From the NCBI RefSeq assembly GCF_021018805.1, contig NC_086250.1, positions 62,683,322-62,747,321 on the forward strand: a stretch of 64,000 nucleotides of DNA, in the 5' to 3' direction. Made by a program: the position numbers and the translations under genes. Positions 12,550 through 23,754 of the stretch are shown piece by piece; the stretch's first letter is position 1; every line of letters starts with the position of its first letter. The stretch comes from Prinia subflava. Its lineage: Eukaryota > Chordata > Aves > Passeriformes > Cisticolidae. A model generated the notes under the pieces. The model saw only the letters and a program-made list of their open reading frames with translations. It did not search any database and was not told the origin of the DNA.

Positions 12550-15500
12550 GTTTAATAACCACATGCTTCTCATTTACTGCATATGAACATAGATTTTATT
12601 TGAAGATGCTCTTGTTATACAATTTAGTTCAGTCAAAAGAGAAGTAAACAATTTGGGAAGAAATTTGCTTGGACTTGATGGACTCAAAAATATTATCTTT
12701 GAGTGTATCAGTAAGGGCATGCTCATACATGCTGAAAAATAAAACCCTATAAAATGACAGAAGTTGAAAAACAGAAAACAAAACCTGAAAATTGACATGA
12801 ATGTCTGCAGACTCTCAAAAGGGGATAATGTTGGTGTGGGTATTTTCACCCTCCTCATCCATCAGATTCACCAAGTATTTCTAATCAGATCTCTCTGCTT
12901 TCTGGTGGCAGAGTGGCTATAGAATGACTAAATATACGTCATTGACATATCCTGGCTAGTCTTTTCATCCTAGTTAAACACAGTCATTTTCCTCGTGGGA
13001 TTTATCATGGCCACATAAACTATTGCTCTCATAGTGTCCTATCAGCTCATTGAGCACAGGTAATTTGACAGCTCTAATGAGTTCCGTACACACAGTCCTG
13101 AGAATTCAGTAGAATTTCTATTCTAATTCATTCAAAGAAAAGGTCAGTTTGCATATTCTGTCTCATTGCTGTATAAAAAGTGTATAGTACATAATGACTA
13201 AAGGCCAGTTCCCTCAATCATTAAAAATACAGCATTCATGGTGTTAATACCATGGTTAAAAGATATATTTATGGACATTTTTCTATCATATTTATTTCAC
13301 CTCATCCATGGAAACATTGAACAGCTTCTTAAAAGTTTTCTCTAAGTATTTATTACTTGAAGTTAAGAGGCTTTGCATTGATAGAAACAAATTTTGTGTT
13401 CACTAAGGCACCAATATAATTCCTGGATACCTAAAAGCACAGAATTCTCAGGGGCGTGGAACATACTTATATCCAGACAAAAGTACATTTCTCAATCTAT
13501 TTTCTCATGCTCTAATTCTATATTTTTGAAAAAGATATTTTCTATTTCTTAATATTTAGACAACTTTTTTTAAGAACCATTTTTTTGTTGTAAAATATGT
13601 CAGAGAGAAATTCCTGGAATATGCTGATTTTGAAAATATGAAAAAGGGTTGATGACATATTCTCATTAATAAATGGGCTTTTATTCCCTAAACAGTAAAT
13701 TACTCAATGACATCATTGACAGAAGCTCTGGCTATGTTGGAAAGTATTGATTCATGTTACTAGACAGTATCTAATTATTTTAGTGGATTTCAAACCATCA
13801 CAGAACTAACTGACAGTGAAAATGGCCCAGCTGAATGGGGGGGTAAAAAACATTTGCACATAGAACTGCAGCCCAGCTGACCAGGAGCAAACACTGCACA
13901 ACCCTCCAGACATGCAGGGAGGTTTTGCAGAAACCCTTTCAGTGTATTTGGACTAAAGTCAGAAACATTAATACCCTAGCCCTATGTTTTCTGAACACTT
14001 CATTCGTGTATCAAAAACCACCAAGCTGTGAAATACTTTTAAAGTTAACAGTGTGCAAGGAAAACATTCAGAACTGAGTTCTATGGAAAGAACTTTCTCG
14101 TAAATGGTTGGAGCACAGTTCAAAAACACGAAAGGATTGTGAAAAACAAGTGTTCAAAAACATAGTAAAAAAAGACTTGTTTTTAAAATCTGTAATGGCT
14201 TATCAAGTTAACCTGTATTCAGTGTCCTCTCCACAGGTTTTTCTAAAGGGAAAATGTCGCTATAAACTGACCTTTTCCTGAGGCATTTGCTAAAACTCTA
14301 CAAATGTCAAAACAGCAGTTCAAAATGAAGACAGCATCATCAGGAAGGAAAACTCCAGGGGTACTTCTGCATGTAATTTAACAAAGTAACTCAGTGTATA
14401 AACTGTTTTTCCTTTGACTCCTAAGATCCCTATCATACTAGGAGACTTCTAGCTATATGTGAGACCAAAATGTAGCCAATAGATTTTTCTAATGTGCAAC
14501 ATTCAATATCTTTCTTAGCATTAAAAGTGGTTTAAAAAAAAAAAAATTGCCACTGAATAGCATGCAGGATCAAATAACATGAGGAAATTTCAGGGCAATC
14601 AGACGATAGTACACATTGTCCAGGTCTTTTTTATCCTTTTTCGTTTTTTATTGTATCACAGTCAGTATTTATAAATTTCTCTGTCACCACAGTAAATGAA
14701 TCCTCATTTTGGTTTTGAATGGGTATTCACCATGCATCAGGAAGAGCCAACAGTTTCACTGGAAGGCTGAGAGAAACAAAAATGCGTGGAAGTGAATACC
14801 TAATGTTTCATCCAATCTTATTTTCTAAAAATTGCATGACCCTAGAATGATGGCTAAGATTACAGGGTTTGTTTTTTTTTTTAATTTTACTATCAAAATG
14901 TCAGAGAGCTAGAATGGAGAACAATATAACTGTATTTGAACCTAATAAAAATGCCACTGCCTTTGGGATTACTGGGTAGCTTTGAAAACCAACTGTCATG
15001 AGAGATTGTTACAAATGTCATTGATTGAATGAATCAAACAAAAAGCCAGTGTTAATCCTAACTTCATTCTTTTGGATACTTAGCCATCTCCTGCCTTTTA
15101 AATCTGTTGTCACATGCTCGAGATTCACCAGACATTACAACCATGCATTCTTCTGAGTTACTGCAGAAAAAGGACCCGTCCCACCTCATTCAGGAAAGCC
15201 TCTAAAATCCCTGAAGTTAATCAATTCACTTAAGATGCAGGAATAAACAATATGAATGAGAGCCAAACAACCGGTCTCAATGACTGAACTTTGCAGACAA
15301 GGCAGCAGCCAGCACAGCAGTCTCAGAATTACTAATACTAGTGAGTAGAAGCACATCTATGCAAATGATTTGGTGCAGTGAGTTTGTGGAAAGTACTGTT
15401 TAAGAGCATTTGTCTCACTATTACTCTAAAATATTAATTTACTACAGAGATGTAACTAATAAAGTAAAATACCCAGTACCTAGAACAACAATGATCCTTA

Positions 15501-16447
15501 TGGGTTCCTTCCAATTTGAGATGTTCTATGATATTCTTCTTTATTAGTACAGATTTTTTGCAGACCATTGGAGGTGAAAGAAGATATTCAGAGGATAGCA
15601 GTAAAGTTTTGGTTACTGGTGGATGCACAGGTTTGACTACTGAGTTTTTTTCCTAATGACTCCAAGAAAGAAAATACTTTCTACAAAGCATTTAAAAACT
15701 CCATAATTTTCCTCATGTTCCTGTTTACTTGGGCTTACTAAAACCAAATTACTGACCTGCAGTCAAACTTCTAAGTTGCTGGGTTGAAAAAATGTTGCAG
15801 AAAGCCAAATATGACCTTGAAGCTATGAAGATCATGAAATAAAATCATTTCTTGTTATGGAAATTTAGAGGGTAGGTTGATAAAATACAGATTGATGGGG
15901 ACTGATAAATCTTCACAGTATTACATAAAGAAGGATATCCAAACTGGTAAATGAATTCATTCTGTTAGAAATATATGTTATAGAAAAGTGTGAAGCACTG
16001 GAAATCTGTAGAGCATCAGACTGAGCTGGATAATCAAGAAACACGCTGGATGTTATATCCAGTTGGAAGAATTATGCCTGCTGCTCAGCTTTATGGCTGT
16101 CTAGAAGCCATTAAAGTGCATTTAGCTGGAAGTGAAACAATATTTTTCAGTGTTCAAATGTGGCAGTTTTGAGTGTGAGACAGAAGACAATTTAGGAACC
16201 TCTGAAACACTCGTCGGTATAACAGCAGTGATCCATCCTCCCTGAAGCAGCAGCTGATGCTTTAGTTTTCTCCTCTGTATAACCAGCAAAGTGCGCAGAT
16301 GAGCTCTTGTTAAACTCTGCCCTAACTGGCTTTGCTGGTCTTGACTCCTAGGATTTTTGGAGGCTCACCTGTTTTGAACAGTGCTTCATCCCCTTAATTC
16401 ATGCATTAAAAAGCATTTCCTCTGCCTCGTAAACAAAGTGGGAGTTT

Positions 16448-16461
16448 GTTTCCATAGAAAC
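16448..16461. promoter_or_regulatory. Possible RFX-type X-box
   Basis: GTTTCCATAGAAAC is an imperfect inverted repeat of the GTTNCC...GGNAAC type bound by RFX transcription factors. The symmetry extends to 18 bp with the flanking TT and AA. The surrounding 16200-16560 is relatively balanced in composition. A single motif match in 64 kb is expected by chance, so this is weak without conservation or chromatin data. Confidence 0.25.
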
Positions 16462-17514
16462 AACAAAAAACCTGGAGCTGTTTCTCTTTCCACAAGTGTG
16501 AGGCCCTGGTTTTATTCATTAGGAAAAGCATAAGGATCCCATATCATGCTCTCTGTGAAGGGGATACAAAACCACCACTTGTTCAGATAAAGTCTATTTC
16601 TTTGAACTCTGAATCATAAACTGACCTTGCTATTCTTTTGTTTATTGAGATGTAAGCCACAAGTGTGGCTTTAATTTCAGTATTTCCTAACTGCACTGTT
16701 ATTACCTCATTTTGATAATACAGCTTTTGGTTCCAGCTAACATTTTAATATCATTGCATGCTATTCAGAACTTAACCTTTCTACATTATTTCCTTAGCCA
16801 AATAATAAAATTATTCAAATCTGGCACAAAACTATGTCAAAAGCATGTGGTTCCCACGTTCTATAGAAGCTGACCTAAATAGAAGGAAGAGTAATGTTTA
16901 TTCAACTCTTTTATTTTCATTTGCTTTTGCTTTTCTTTCCCCACACTACACATATAAAATATCCATTTCCGTTTGCTGCTACTTCACTAGTATTGCAGTA
17001 CAGCAAATACTGAACACTTGAACTCCTTTGAGTCCTCAACAGTCAGCACTTATTTTACATTGGGATTTTCTGAGGACTGCAAGACTCAAGTTGTTCATTC
17101 AGGTTTCTGATAGGTTCATATTAAGTGCCTAGTAAAACTTTTTTCTTTTTATTTTCTTAAATGATCATATATTTGCACTGTTAACTCCTTATTATGAAGC
17201 TTCTACCTATGACCAGAGTTCACAACTCTTTCCTGCACTTTGCCACATGCAAATATGTGTGCACCTTGTTTCATAACACAGACCTAATTGCTTGTACAGC
17301 TACATTATTCAGTTGTATTCATTAGAAACACAGATATTTTGTGTCTTTATCAGCATGTGGTAAGAAAAACTACAAAGAAAAGGGAAATCCTTAAGGCTTT
17401 GAACATAAATATTACAGTACAGCTTGCAAATTCCATCTTTTTCTTTGATTTTCTTTATAAAATAGCTATTTTGATAATAGCATTAGGCTTATTCTCAAAA
17501 TGAGTAAAAGCATC

Positions 17515-17547
17515 ATCATTCCCATTCTCATTCTCATTCCCATTCCT
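17515..17547 (+). repeat. Short (CATTCY)n hexanucleotide microsatellite
   Basis: About five units alternating CATTCC and CATTCT. It is short, interrupted and typical of background intronic simple repeats. Confidence 0.8.
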
Positions 17548-18893
17548 TTCCCTGTTAACTCTTCTGTTGTTTTTAATATCATTCTCTCTTTAGAGTTCTG
17601 TTTTCCTTGCAGTTAATACTTTCACTTCTACTCACTGATATTATAACTCACCTGAGTTCATTGTAATGTCTGTCCTGTTGACATCTGTTTTCCTGAAAGT
17701 TTACACAATTATTCAGCTGAGTGGTTTTACTGACTTCTGAGGGCAAAGAGAGTATGGGTGATTAATAAGTACTCAACAGAAACCCCAGGTGCAGAAAATC
17801 ACTCCACTTATCACCATTTTCTGCCTTGTCCCCTTTAAAACTTTAAAAATATTTCCTGAACCTTTATAAGCTGTCTTTGTTACGCTCTTTACAGAGGGCA
17901 AATAAAAGATAGTCCAAAATAAAAAAGCAGTCATATCTCAACATTTCTAAGCCTCAGAATCTGCAGTGAGACTCAGAGGTAGAAATGGGATGTAGAGAAA
18001 GAATTCTGCTCTTTTCAGAGATTGAATGAATGAAAAGGATACCCAAATCAAAATCTCTTCGTTGATTTATATGTTCTTTGAGTCACTGTACAAGACTAGC
18101 CTTCACTACGTTGTAAATCTCAGCAAACCAGAGGCTTCCTAGAGATATTCCCGATCACACAATTCATCACCTTGGTTGTCCTAAGCTCCTTCATGAAATA
18201 CAACAAGACCTCTTGTCTCAAGAGTTCATATATCATTTAAAGAACTACAAATAGAAAAGAAAAGGAAAAAAAAAGAACTTGAAATCACCTTGAGCAGATT
18301 CTCTAACCAGACAGGAGCACAAAACCTATAAAACTTACCTGCAATTACTTTCACAATTTACTTTCAAAGAACAGAGCATGCAATAAAAATTCTGGTTCAG
18401 AAAGTAGAAATCATTCTGTATGCTACAGACCCTAATTTTACTGGATAAATTAAGATAAACTTGTCAAGAGTACATGAAGTTCTACTTCTTTCAAGTTACA
18501 TCACTAATATGGGTCCTGTTGTGAATTACTTCATCCCAGTGCTTCAATTACACATAAAGAACAGAACTTGTGTTATCTAAGAGATTGATAATAACAAGAA
18601 TGTAGTCTGAAAGTATATGATATGTATAAAATCCATACACAAATGCTTTTTCACAGCAACTGCTGTTCTGAAGAAAGAATGGGATCAAATCCCAAACAGT
18701 GACTTCAATAGAAAGCTGAAAAATAATCATGCCATGAGACTCCTGCTCATTTTTTCTGAATATTGGAAATTAATTAGTGTAGGGGTTTTTTTTTTCCAAA
18801 TGTCTGGTTTCTCAGTTGCCTTCATCTGTTCTGTTTGAAATGAACATTTTATGGCTAAAAAAGCTCACACTCTTTGAGATAATCCTCTAATCT

Positions 18894-18910
18894 CCACTGA
18901 TAATCAGTGG
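18894..18910. repeat. Short palindrome (8-bp arms)
   Basis: CCACTGAT, one central A, then ATCAGTGG. It is a perfect small inverted repeat, within reach of chance at this scale. Confidence 0.6.
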
Positions 18911-19052
18911 AATAACTACCTCAACAATACATGTTCTATAATCAGAACCCAGAGGTCATGGAAAGACAGATTGTGTCAGAGGTTAGCACACAGACCTGGG
19001 AATGGTGAAACACTACTTCAGCTTCCTGTTCTACTCTTACATGGTCATGACC

Positions 19053-19088
19053 AAGTTATCTAGCTGCTTTAAGTTATCTAGCTGCTTT
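19053..19088 (+). repeat. Tandem duplication of an 18-bp unit
   Basis: AAGTTATCTAGCTGCTTT occurs twice head to tail, followed by a partial third start (AAGTT). The two copies are identical, which suggests a recent slippage-type duplication. Confidence 0.9.
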
Positions 19089-19516
19089 AAGTTGGATTTA
19101 GCTTAATTAGTCATCTTCTCTGTAGATATCTCAACTAGGTATCCAGGTTCCCTGTGTGGTTAATAAGATAACTCATGCCCTCAACACCCAGGTGCCACTG
19201 AGGGCCTACAACATGAGTTTAGCAACTAGTTCAAATGCAAAATTTGCATTATAAAAGTACAATCATAGGTGAGAGGAATCTAGTTCTGCATTAGAGGTCT
19301 GGTTGGATTAGACATACTAGATATAAAACAGTTTCCATTTTATCTGAATTTAAAAGTCACTTCAAAAAGTGCCAGAAAAGGGAAAAAAACACTTTGAAGC
19401 CTACTAGACCCACTATTATTTCCTTTACCATTCCCTAATGGTGTGTCTAAGTTCCTAATTGAATAATGGGTCCAATTACATTTTCTTGCTTGCAAAGGTG
19501 CCATAAATTTACAGAA

Positions 19517-19750
19517 TAAAAATTGTGAAATGCCCAGATAACACAATAATGGAATCATAGAAGTACCTGGGAGAGATGTATACAGCACTACCTGTATATG
19601 ATCTTGTAAAGGTGCAAAATGGAAAGAAATAAATCCCCTCTCCTATATCATTATGCCGAGGCTGAACATAGTAAACATTTAAGGTCAGAAATGGAAAAAT
19701 GAAAAATTTAAATCTTTTATATGCATAATTTTGCTTTCTGCTGAGGCACA
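19517..19750 (+). repeat. Direct repeat copy A (234 bp)
   Basis: This segment matches 23451-23684 base for base with 9 mismatches and no gaps (96% identity), in the same orientation. It contains an AATAAA-like string near 19627. The flanks on both sides are unrelated to those of copy B. It may be a fragment of a dispersed repeat family or a local duplication. I cannot name a family. Confidence 0.93.
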
Positions 19751-22700
19751 AGTCTGCACATACATGTCTAGAAAATTCACTGTGTATTTATCATCTTCCA
19801 CAAAGCAAACATTTGGGAACAAGCAGACTGGCAAGCAGATAAAGTGAACGTTATCAGCTATTTTTACAAATGCCCTTTTGACTTTCACAATTCATTGATC
19901 AAATGCTGATTTTCTTCTTCCTAGTTTATATATAGGAAATTTGCACACCTCTTTAGGCTGCTTGGTTGAACCAGCTGGCAGAGATGAAAGATTCTCTGAG
20001 ATTGAATTCTCTCTCATCTGTTATTCAAAAGAGTAATCCCATTGCACATGGAAGAAAATAATTTTACACTAATGCTTAAAGACATAGACTTGAAATCAGC
20101 TGGAGATTCTGGAATATCATTCTAATGCATTCCCCATCAGTTGTACTTGCAGAGTTCTAGACCCACTGATCCTAGGGCTATGGTGCCTTTCTTTAAGGGT
20201 TGAAGAGAGCAGATATGTCCTCTGGATTTTCTGTTTGAGCAGGTGCATTGCTCAAGGCATCACAAGCTTTACAAATTTACTTTGCAGTTTTAGTGCAGCT
20301 TTCTGGCTCATGTTGTGTAGGGGAGCAGTCAATGTGAAGATTAAGAATGGCTGCAAATGAATACCAAACACCAAGGACTGCTTTTGAGCTGCTGCTTGGA
20401 ACACCTCGTCTACATTCTCCAAGTGAGGTCAGCAAACCACAAGGAAAACTGTTACTTAATCAGGAAATTCACTCAGTCAAGTTTAGGTACTACAGTCACC
20501 AAGATGCAAGGCCAGACAAGCACTTGGCTTCTCTCTCATCTTGCACTTCAGAAAGAAGAGAATTGTGGAGTTGTTCTCTGGTTAGCATCGGTTATCTTTT
20601 GATGCAGAGCATTCAGTGAATATTATGTTACAAATATAATGTAGAAAATAAACGCCTTCAAGTTAGCCATGATACATTTAATAAAAGATGATAATGTAGA
20701 TGAATACATTGGATTTAATTTTGGCTTCAGTGACGAATTGAATCTGCTAAAAGTATCAGCTTTAAAAATGCTCATTGAATATTTTCCAATAAATCAGGTC
20801 CAGCCACCCTGCTGTCTGTATCACTGACAACCATTGTACATTATTTATAGCACAATCTACTAATTAACAATATTCGAAACAACTCAAGATAGTAAAAATT
20901 TTTAAAACATCCCAATGTTTTCTTCAAATAGAGCATATTGATATCCTGAAAAAATCGTTAAAGAAATCTATCATTCCTGAGGTTCTGCTAGCACTGTATA
21001 TGACAGAAGGACTACCAATAAAAAAGAAAATCTTTAATTTAGTAACTGTCCTTTTGCCCTTTTACATCTGTCCTGTTACACATTTGCACTAAACATCAAC
21101 TCTCATTTCAATATACAGAATATAAAATGGTCTGTTTACAAGAGAAACCCTGCAAACTTGCTGAAATGTAATCAATCATGTGAAATCTTTAGTACAAATA
21201 CATAAGTCAATGTGCAAATCTTCACCTGGTTGCTTATCATTAGCTCCTTACTTAAATGGAAATGTGTTCTAAATAATTTAACAGAGATCAAATTACCTTC
21301 CTGTCTTATAAATGTGTCCCTCTACACATTTTATTTAATATTGTATGATAGGATCTGCATTTACTTTAGGAAATTATTATCCTTCCATCATTTAGAGTAA
21401 TGTATTAACAATCCATATAAATTTCTAACATGCTAAATGAGAAATATTTTAGATGCCAGCAGTATCAGGAAAATGAGAACATAAACTGGAAATCTATTTG
21501 CACAGATCTGCCTTGCACGGTATATACAGAGAAGTATTTATGCCAAAAAACCGAAACCAAAACAACAACAACAAAAATAACAACACACAAAAGCAAAGGC
21601 TTTCTATGCAATTGGTGTAAATGCCAAGAAAAGGGAAATGTGTGGAAAATGCAAGAGCCACACAAGCAATTTTGAATCATTATAGCACTGCTCTTACAAA
21701 GAACAATCAATTTTTAAACAATTAATGAAAATGTCTTCATACCTTTTACCTCTGTCAATACCAATTAGCATTTACAGTGCATAGCATCTTGGAGAAGGGA
21801 CTGAATTCAAGGTAGTCCTTTTCCTGTAGAACAAACCTGCTTATTTGATCAAAAAAAATCCTATGGAGATGTTTGGCACTTGTTAATTACCTCTAGATAC
21901 AGATCAGAAAACAGAGGGAAAAAAAATCAGTAAAAACTATTCTGAACCAAACCCAAAAGTAAACACACACAAGACAGGGTGTGTCGAGGTTCTACAAATA
22001 TTATCATCTAGCATTTGTACTTCAGCAGCTAGAGATATCTGTTAAGACTCATTAAGATTATTTAGGTGGATAAATATGCATTTGCAGTTTTCTATTTTTG
22101 AAACTGTTTTCCTAAACAAATCAAGCTATCCTGCTCTGCCATCCTAAATGACCAGAGAATAGAAAACCCAACCTGAGAGTAACCTATGGTATGAGTATCC
22201 TGAATAAGGGAAATATTCTGACTGTCCACTTTATGCCTCATTTAGACATGTAATTTATATAATGAAATATTTGGCATTAGTGTAATCATTCAGGGAGCTC
22301 AAGTGATGTTCTCGAGTCTGAAACCACTGCAGAATTCTGATGAATTGAGGCACCTATTTCTCCCCCTTGTGTTTAGACACATTTAAGGAAGATTTGATGC
22401 TTTTAGCATATTTAATGTATTAAAATGTATCCTCCATTGCATAGGAGGATAGTCTACAGGAAGCTAATACAAAACACTAAACAGGGAATTTATGCAGGCA
22501 CACAGCCTGGAGTCTCAGAGATATCTTTTCCTGTATCTGGATATCAATACATACAATACAATACAGGAATTAAAAGGTAAACATGAAGTTAATTTCTCCT
22601 CATTTTTGGCATCCTCAGGACATTCTGAATTGCTCTCTGGAATGCATGGCTTCATTTTCTCCTAGGTTTTGTGCTACAACTTAAAATTAGCATTTTAGAC

Positions 22701-22922
22701 TTATTCCTAGGGATGCGGCAAAATATTTAAATAAAGAGAAAGACTAGATATCATATCTATATTTCATTTGGTTCCACTTATGTTGAAAATTTATACTCCC
22801 CTACAACTACAAAATATTACTGGTAAAAATTGTATTCATTCCTGAAATTTTTTGCTTCTTTGTTCTGCAGAAGCTAAAAAATAGCTTTGCATTGACTTTA
22901 ACAGTACTAAAGATCATGCTTC
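19751..22922. other. Unique DNA between the two direct-repeat copies
   Basis: I looked for retroviral internal features, since A and B could have been LTRs, and found no long frame or recognisable motif. 21540-21600 is rich in CAA/ACA runs. The rest is AT-rich and featureless. Confidence 0.5.
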
Positions 22923-23056
22923 TCACAGAATCACAGAATATTCTGGGTTGGAAGGGACCTACAGAGGTAACTGGCTCCAACTCTTAGTGAGTCTCCCAAA
23001 CAGAGACAGAACCCACAGACCTGGCAGTATTGACATGATGCCCTAACCAACTGAGC
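22923..23056 (-). mobile_element. tRNA-Ile-headed, CR1-tailed SINE (TguSINE1-like)
   Basis: On the minus strand the element starts GCTCAGTTGGTTAGGGCAT, which is tRNA-Ile D-arm/A-box sequence. It continues through an anticodon-arm-like GTCAATACTGCCAGGTC and a B-box relative GGTTCTGTCTC (plus strand 23003-23013). It then passes into a CR1-like 3' part containing AAGAGTTGGA and GGTCCCTTCCAACCCAGAAT, and ends with repeats of ATTCTGTGA. This head-and-tail combination is the SINE described from zebra finch and other passerines, mobilised by CR1 LINE machinery. The first bases of the tRNA head are missing or diverged, and I see no clear target-site duplication. It lies in the same orientation as MAGI2. 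Confidence 0.88.
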
Positions 23057-23450
23057 ATTTCTTTGAGCATCTTTTTGTACGCATGTAACTGAACTAAATT
23101 CAGTTTCCTGAAACCTCCTTTATTAACAATCATATTGATTCCCTCTCAAAAAAAGATACTTCTTAAATATGGTGGAAAGTTGAGTTTCATCTGCAAACAC
23201 CAATACTCAGAGCACTTCATGGAAAAGGCAGATTAGCTAGCTAATGAGCCTGTCCTTCTGCAACTTTAATTCTGGAAATGCATGCAAGCAGAGCAGGGGC
23301 CACTGTTCTGTGCTTGAGCAGCCACAGCCGAGGCACTTGTCAAGTCCACAGCAGATGCTGGGTTAGACTTTTGCTCTGTTTCACAGCTGTGCACAGGATC
23401 TGAAATGCTGCCACTGGAAATGCCAACACATCATGTGTAAAATATATAAG
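23057..23450. other. Unique DNA between the SINE and repeat copy B
   Basis: About 390 bp with balanced composition in its middle part (23260-23420) and no recognisable gene. It has no counterpart upstream of copy A, so the duplication does not extend into it. Confidence 0.5.
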
Positions 23451-23684
23451 TAAAAATTGTGAAATACCCAGACAACACAATAATGGAATCATAGAAGTAC
23501 CTGGGAGAGATGTATACAGCACTACCTGTATATGATCTTGTAAAGGTGCAAAATGGAAAGAAATAAATCCCCTCTTCTATATCATTATGTTGAGGCTGAA
23601 CATAGTAAACATTTAAGGTCAGAAATGGAAAAATGAAAAATTTAAATCTTTTCTATGCATATTTTTGCATTCTGCTAAGGCACA
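23451..23684 (+). repeat. Direct repeat copy B (234 bp)
   Basis: This is the partner of 19517-19750 (9 mismatches in 234). To its right the sequence runs on into CAGTCCTAAAA, which starts a second, shorter similarity shared with 26970-27028 but not with copy A. Copy B thus sits next to a mosaic of repeated material, as in a fragmented dispersed repeat. Confidence 0.93.
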
Positions 23685-23754
23685 GTCCTAAAACTTTTGG
23701 CATACACTGTCTTTGCCAATCTTTGTCTCCCAGGCCAGTGGCTGTGGGAGAAGA
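23683..23754 (+). repeat. Short dispersed repeat, copy 1 (related to 26970-27028)
   Basis: It starts CAGTCCTAAAA and ends GGCCAGTGGCTGTGGGAGAA. The copy at 26970-27028 has the same order of blocks with two small deletions. The two are 3.3 kb apart in the same orientation. The family was not identified. Confidence 0.65.

Larger units (their letters stand above)
9361..17514. other. Unique AT-rich intronic DNA with small hairpins
   Basis: About 8 kb without a gene. It contains a bulged hairpin at 10339-10368, a 10-bp-arm palindrome at 12529-12549, an A run near 14532, a T run near 14871, and an RFX-like site at 16448-16461, all listed separately. Reading frames here are short (under about 95 codons) and unrecognised. 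Confidence 0.5.
17548..19516. other. Unique AT-rich intronic DNA
   Basis: No gene was recognised. It holds a 17-base palindrome at 18894-18910 (CCACTGAT / ATCAGTGG around one A) and the 18-bp tandem duplication at 19053-19088. Confidence 0.5.

Noticed and set aside
22990..23056. A functional tRNA-Ile gene
   Set aside because: The tRNA-like part has a mutated B box and a missing 5' end, and runs into a CR1 tail. It is the head of a SINE, not a tRNA gene.
19517..23684. The 234-bp repeats as paired LTRs of one provirus
   Set aside because: The identity does not end at TG...CA boundaries, there is no target duplication around the pair, and the 3.7 kb between them shows no retroviral frame or primer-binding site that I can recognise.
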